Shown here one piece after another: positions 63,733-64,000 of a DNA stretch of 64,000 nucleotides (position 1 is the first letter of the stretch; the number at the start of each line of letters is the position of its first letter). The notes under the pieces are model-generated. The model made no database searches and was not told the origin of the DNA. It saw only the letters and a list, made by a program, of their open reading frames with translations. This stretch comes from Dongia sp041905885 (GTDB lineage Bacteria; Pseudomonadota; Alphaproteobacteria; Dongiales; Dongiaceae), in the NCBI RefSeq assembly GCF_041905885.1, contig NZ_JAYRKD010000014.1, positions 74,734-138,733 on the forward strand. The letters run 5' to 3'. The translations under genes and the position numbers were made by a program.

Positions 63733-63761
63733 TTGCAGGGACGGTTCGGCTTTGCTATAAG
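63733..63761 (+). promoter_or_regulatory. Candidate promoter of the tRNA-Asn gene
   Basis: TTGCAG (63733-63738), a 17-bp spacer and TATAAG (63756-63761) end 26 bases before the mature tRNA start, a normal distance for a tRNA leader. No terminator is visible between the permease stop and this site. Confidence 0.5.
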
Positions 63762-63787
63762 CAGCGCCGCCAGAGATATGGCCCTGT

Positions 63788-63863
63788 TCCTCGGTAGCTC
63801 AGCTGGTAGAGCGTCGGACTGTTAATCCGCAGGTCGTTGGTTCGAGTCCAACCCGAGGAGCCA
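63788..63863 (+). tRNA. tRNA-Asn (anticodon GTT)
   Basis: 76 bases including an encoded CCA. The acceptor TCCTCGG pairs with CCGAGGA, with discriminator G. The D-loop region is AGCTCAGCTGGTAGAGC, the anticodon loop CTGTTAA has anticodon GTT, and the T arm is GTTGG TTCGAGT CCAAC. All stems pair. Confidence 0.97.
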
Positions 63864-63919
63864 ATCTCCCAGTTGTCCGGACCGGACACATAGGTAACAG
63901 GTCGTACTGGAGACATGGG

Positions 63920-64000
63920 TTACAACCCGGGGCCAAACGGGTTGTCTGTGGGTTGCAGGGTCTTTTGCTCCAGATCGATGAAGCCGAGATCGTAGCGCAT
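63920..64000 (-). mobile_element. 3' end of an IS481-like transposase running off the window
   Basis: On the minus strand the last 26 codons read MRYDLGFIDLEQKTLQPTDN then PFGPGL and TAA at 63920-63922. YDLGxxDLEQxTLQPxxNPFGP is the typical C-terminus of IS481-family transposases as I remember them; the rest lies beyond the window. Between it and the tRNA, TGTCCGGACCGGACA at 63874-63888 is an inverted repeat that may belong to the element end. Confidence 0.5.

Overview
This is a contiguous piece of a GC-rich alphaproteobacterial chromosome, most likely from a non-phototrophic Rhodospirillales-type organism. The assignment is an inference from the recG / sdhE / mfd arrangement, the DUF502 membrane protein, the PAS_5 proteins, a CC0125/CC1285-like lipoprotein and a sphingolipid locus resembling the one known in Caulobacter. 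No rRNA or CRISPR array is present. There is one tRNA, tRNA-Asn(GTT), near the right edge.

Left third (1-29 kb), mostly housekeeping and envelope. A dimethylformamidase-type large subunit, preceded by what may be the end of its small subunit, is followed by a PAS_5 protein and a DsbA/FrnE-like protein. Next come the repair genes mfd and recG around sdhE, a DUF502 protein, a second PAS_5 protein, a Sel1-repeat protein, a small lipoprotein and a DacA-type D,D-carboxypeptidase. A 992-residue Sel1 protein with two very long Pro/Ala/Thr/Glu linkers follows, then a class-III aminotransferase, BioY with a clear terminator, and an overlapping alpha-2-macroglobulin / PBP1C pair. An ELM1-family protein and a CDP-alcohol phosphatidyltransferase close this part.

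Accessory island (29.1-30.8 kb). It is visibly poorer in GC. It holds an orphan SMI1/KNR4 (SUKH) immunity-like gene, a 75-codon remnant that looks like the C-terminal end of a polymorphic toxin, and a REP-associated tyrosine (Y1/HUH) transposase bounded by GGGGACA-type inverted motifs. Short direct repeats and a 57-bp tandem repeat lie beside it.

Surface-glycan / transport block (30.8-39.1 kb). It contains a 2OG-Fe(II) oxygenase, a GT8-like protein, two convergent ABCB-type half transporters, a ParB-like protein and an unrecognised 668-residue protein.

Sphingolipid locus (39.3-57.4 kb), the most interesting part. It carries homologues of all five ceramide genes known from Caulobacter: acyl-ACP ligase, ketoceramide reductase, dedicated ACP, serine palmitoyltransferase and GNAT-type ceramide synthase. 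Added to these are a desaturase strikingly like the eukaryotic sphingolipid delta-4 desaturase DES1 and a fatty-acid/sterol hydroxylase. A tight operon encodes a CDP-alcohol phosphatidyltransferase, a lipid kinase and a Tam41-like cytidylyltransferase. A metallophosphoesterase, two tandem LptF paralogues plus an LptG, a further CDP-alcohol phosphatidyltransferase and two nucleotidyltransferases complete it. Read together, the genes suggest that ceramide is made, desaturated or hydroxylated, phosphorylated, perhaps activated to CDP-ceramide, given a head group and exported by a dedicated Lpt-like permease. The CDP-ceramide and export steps are inference.

Right end (57.5-64 kb). A LacI-type repressor faces a sugar ABC transporter (binding protein, double ATPase, two permeases), with a LacI-type operator between them. 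The tRNA-Asn gene and the last codons of an IS481-like transposase running off the edge follow.
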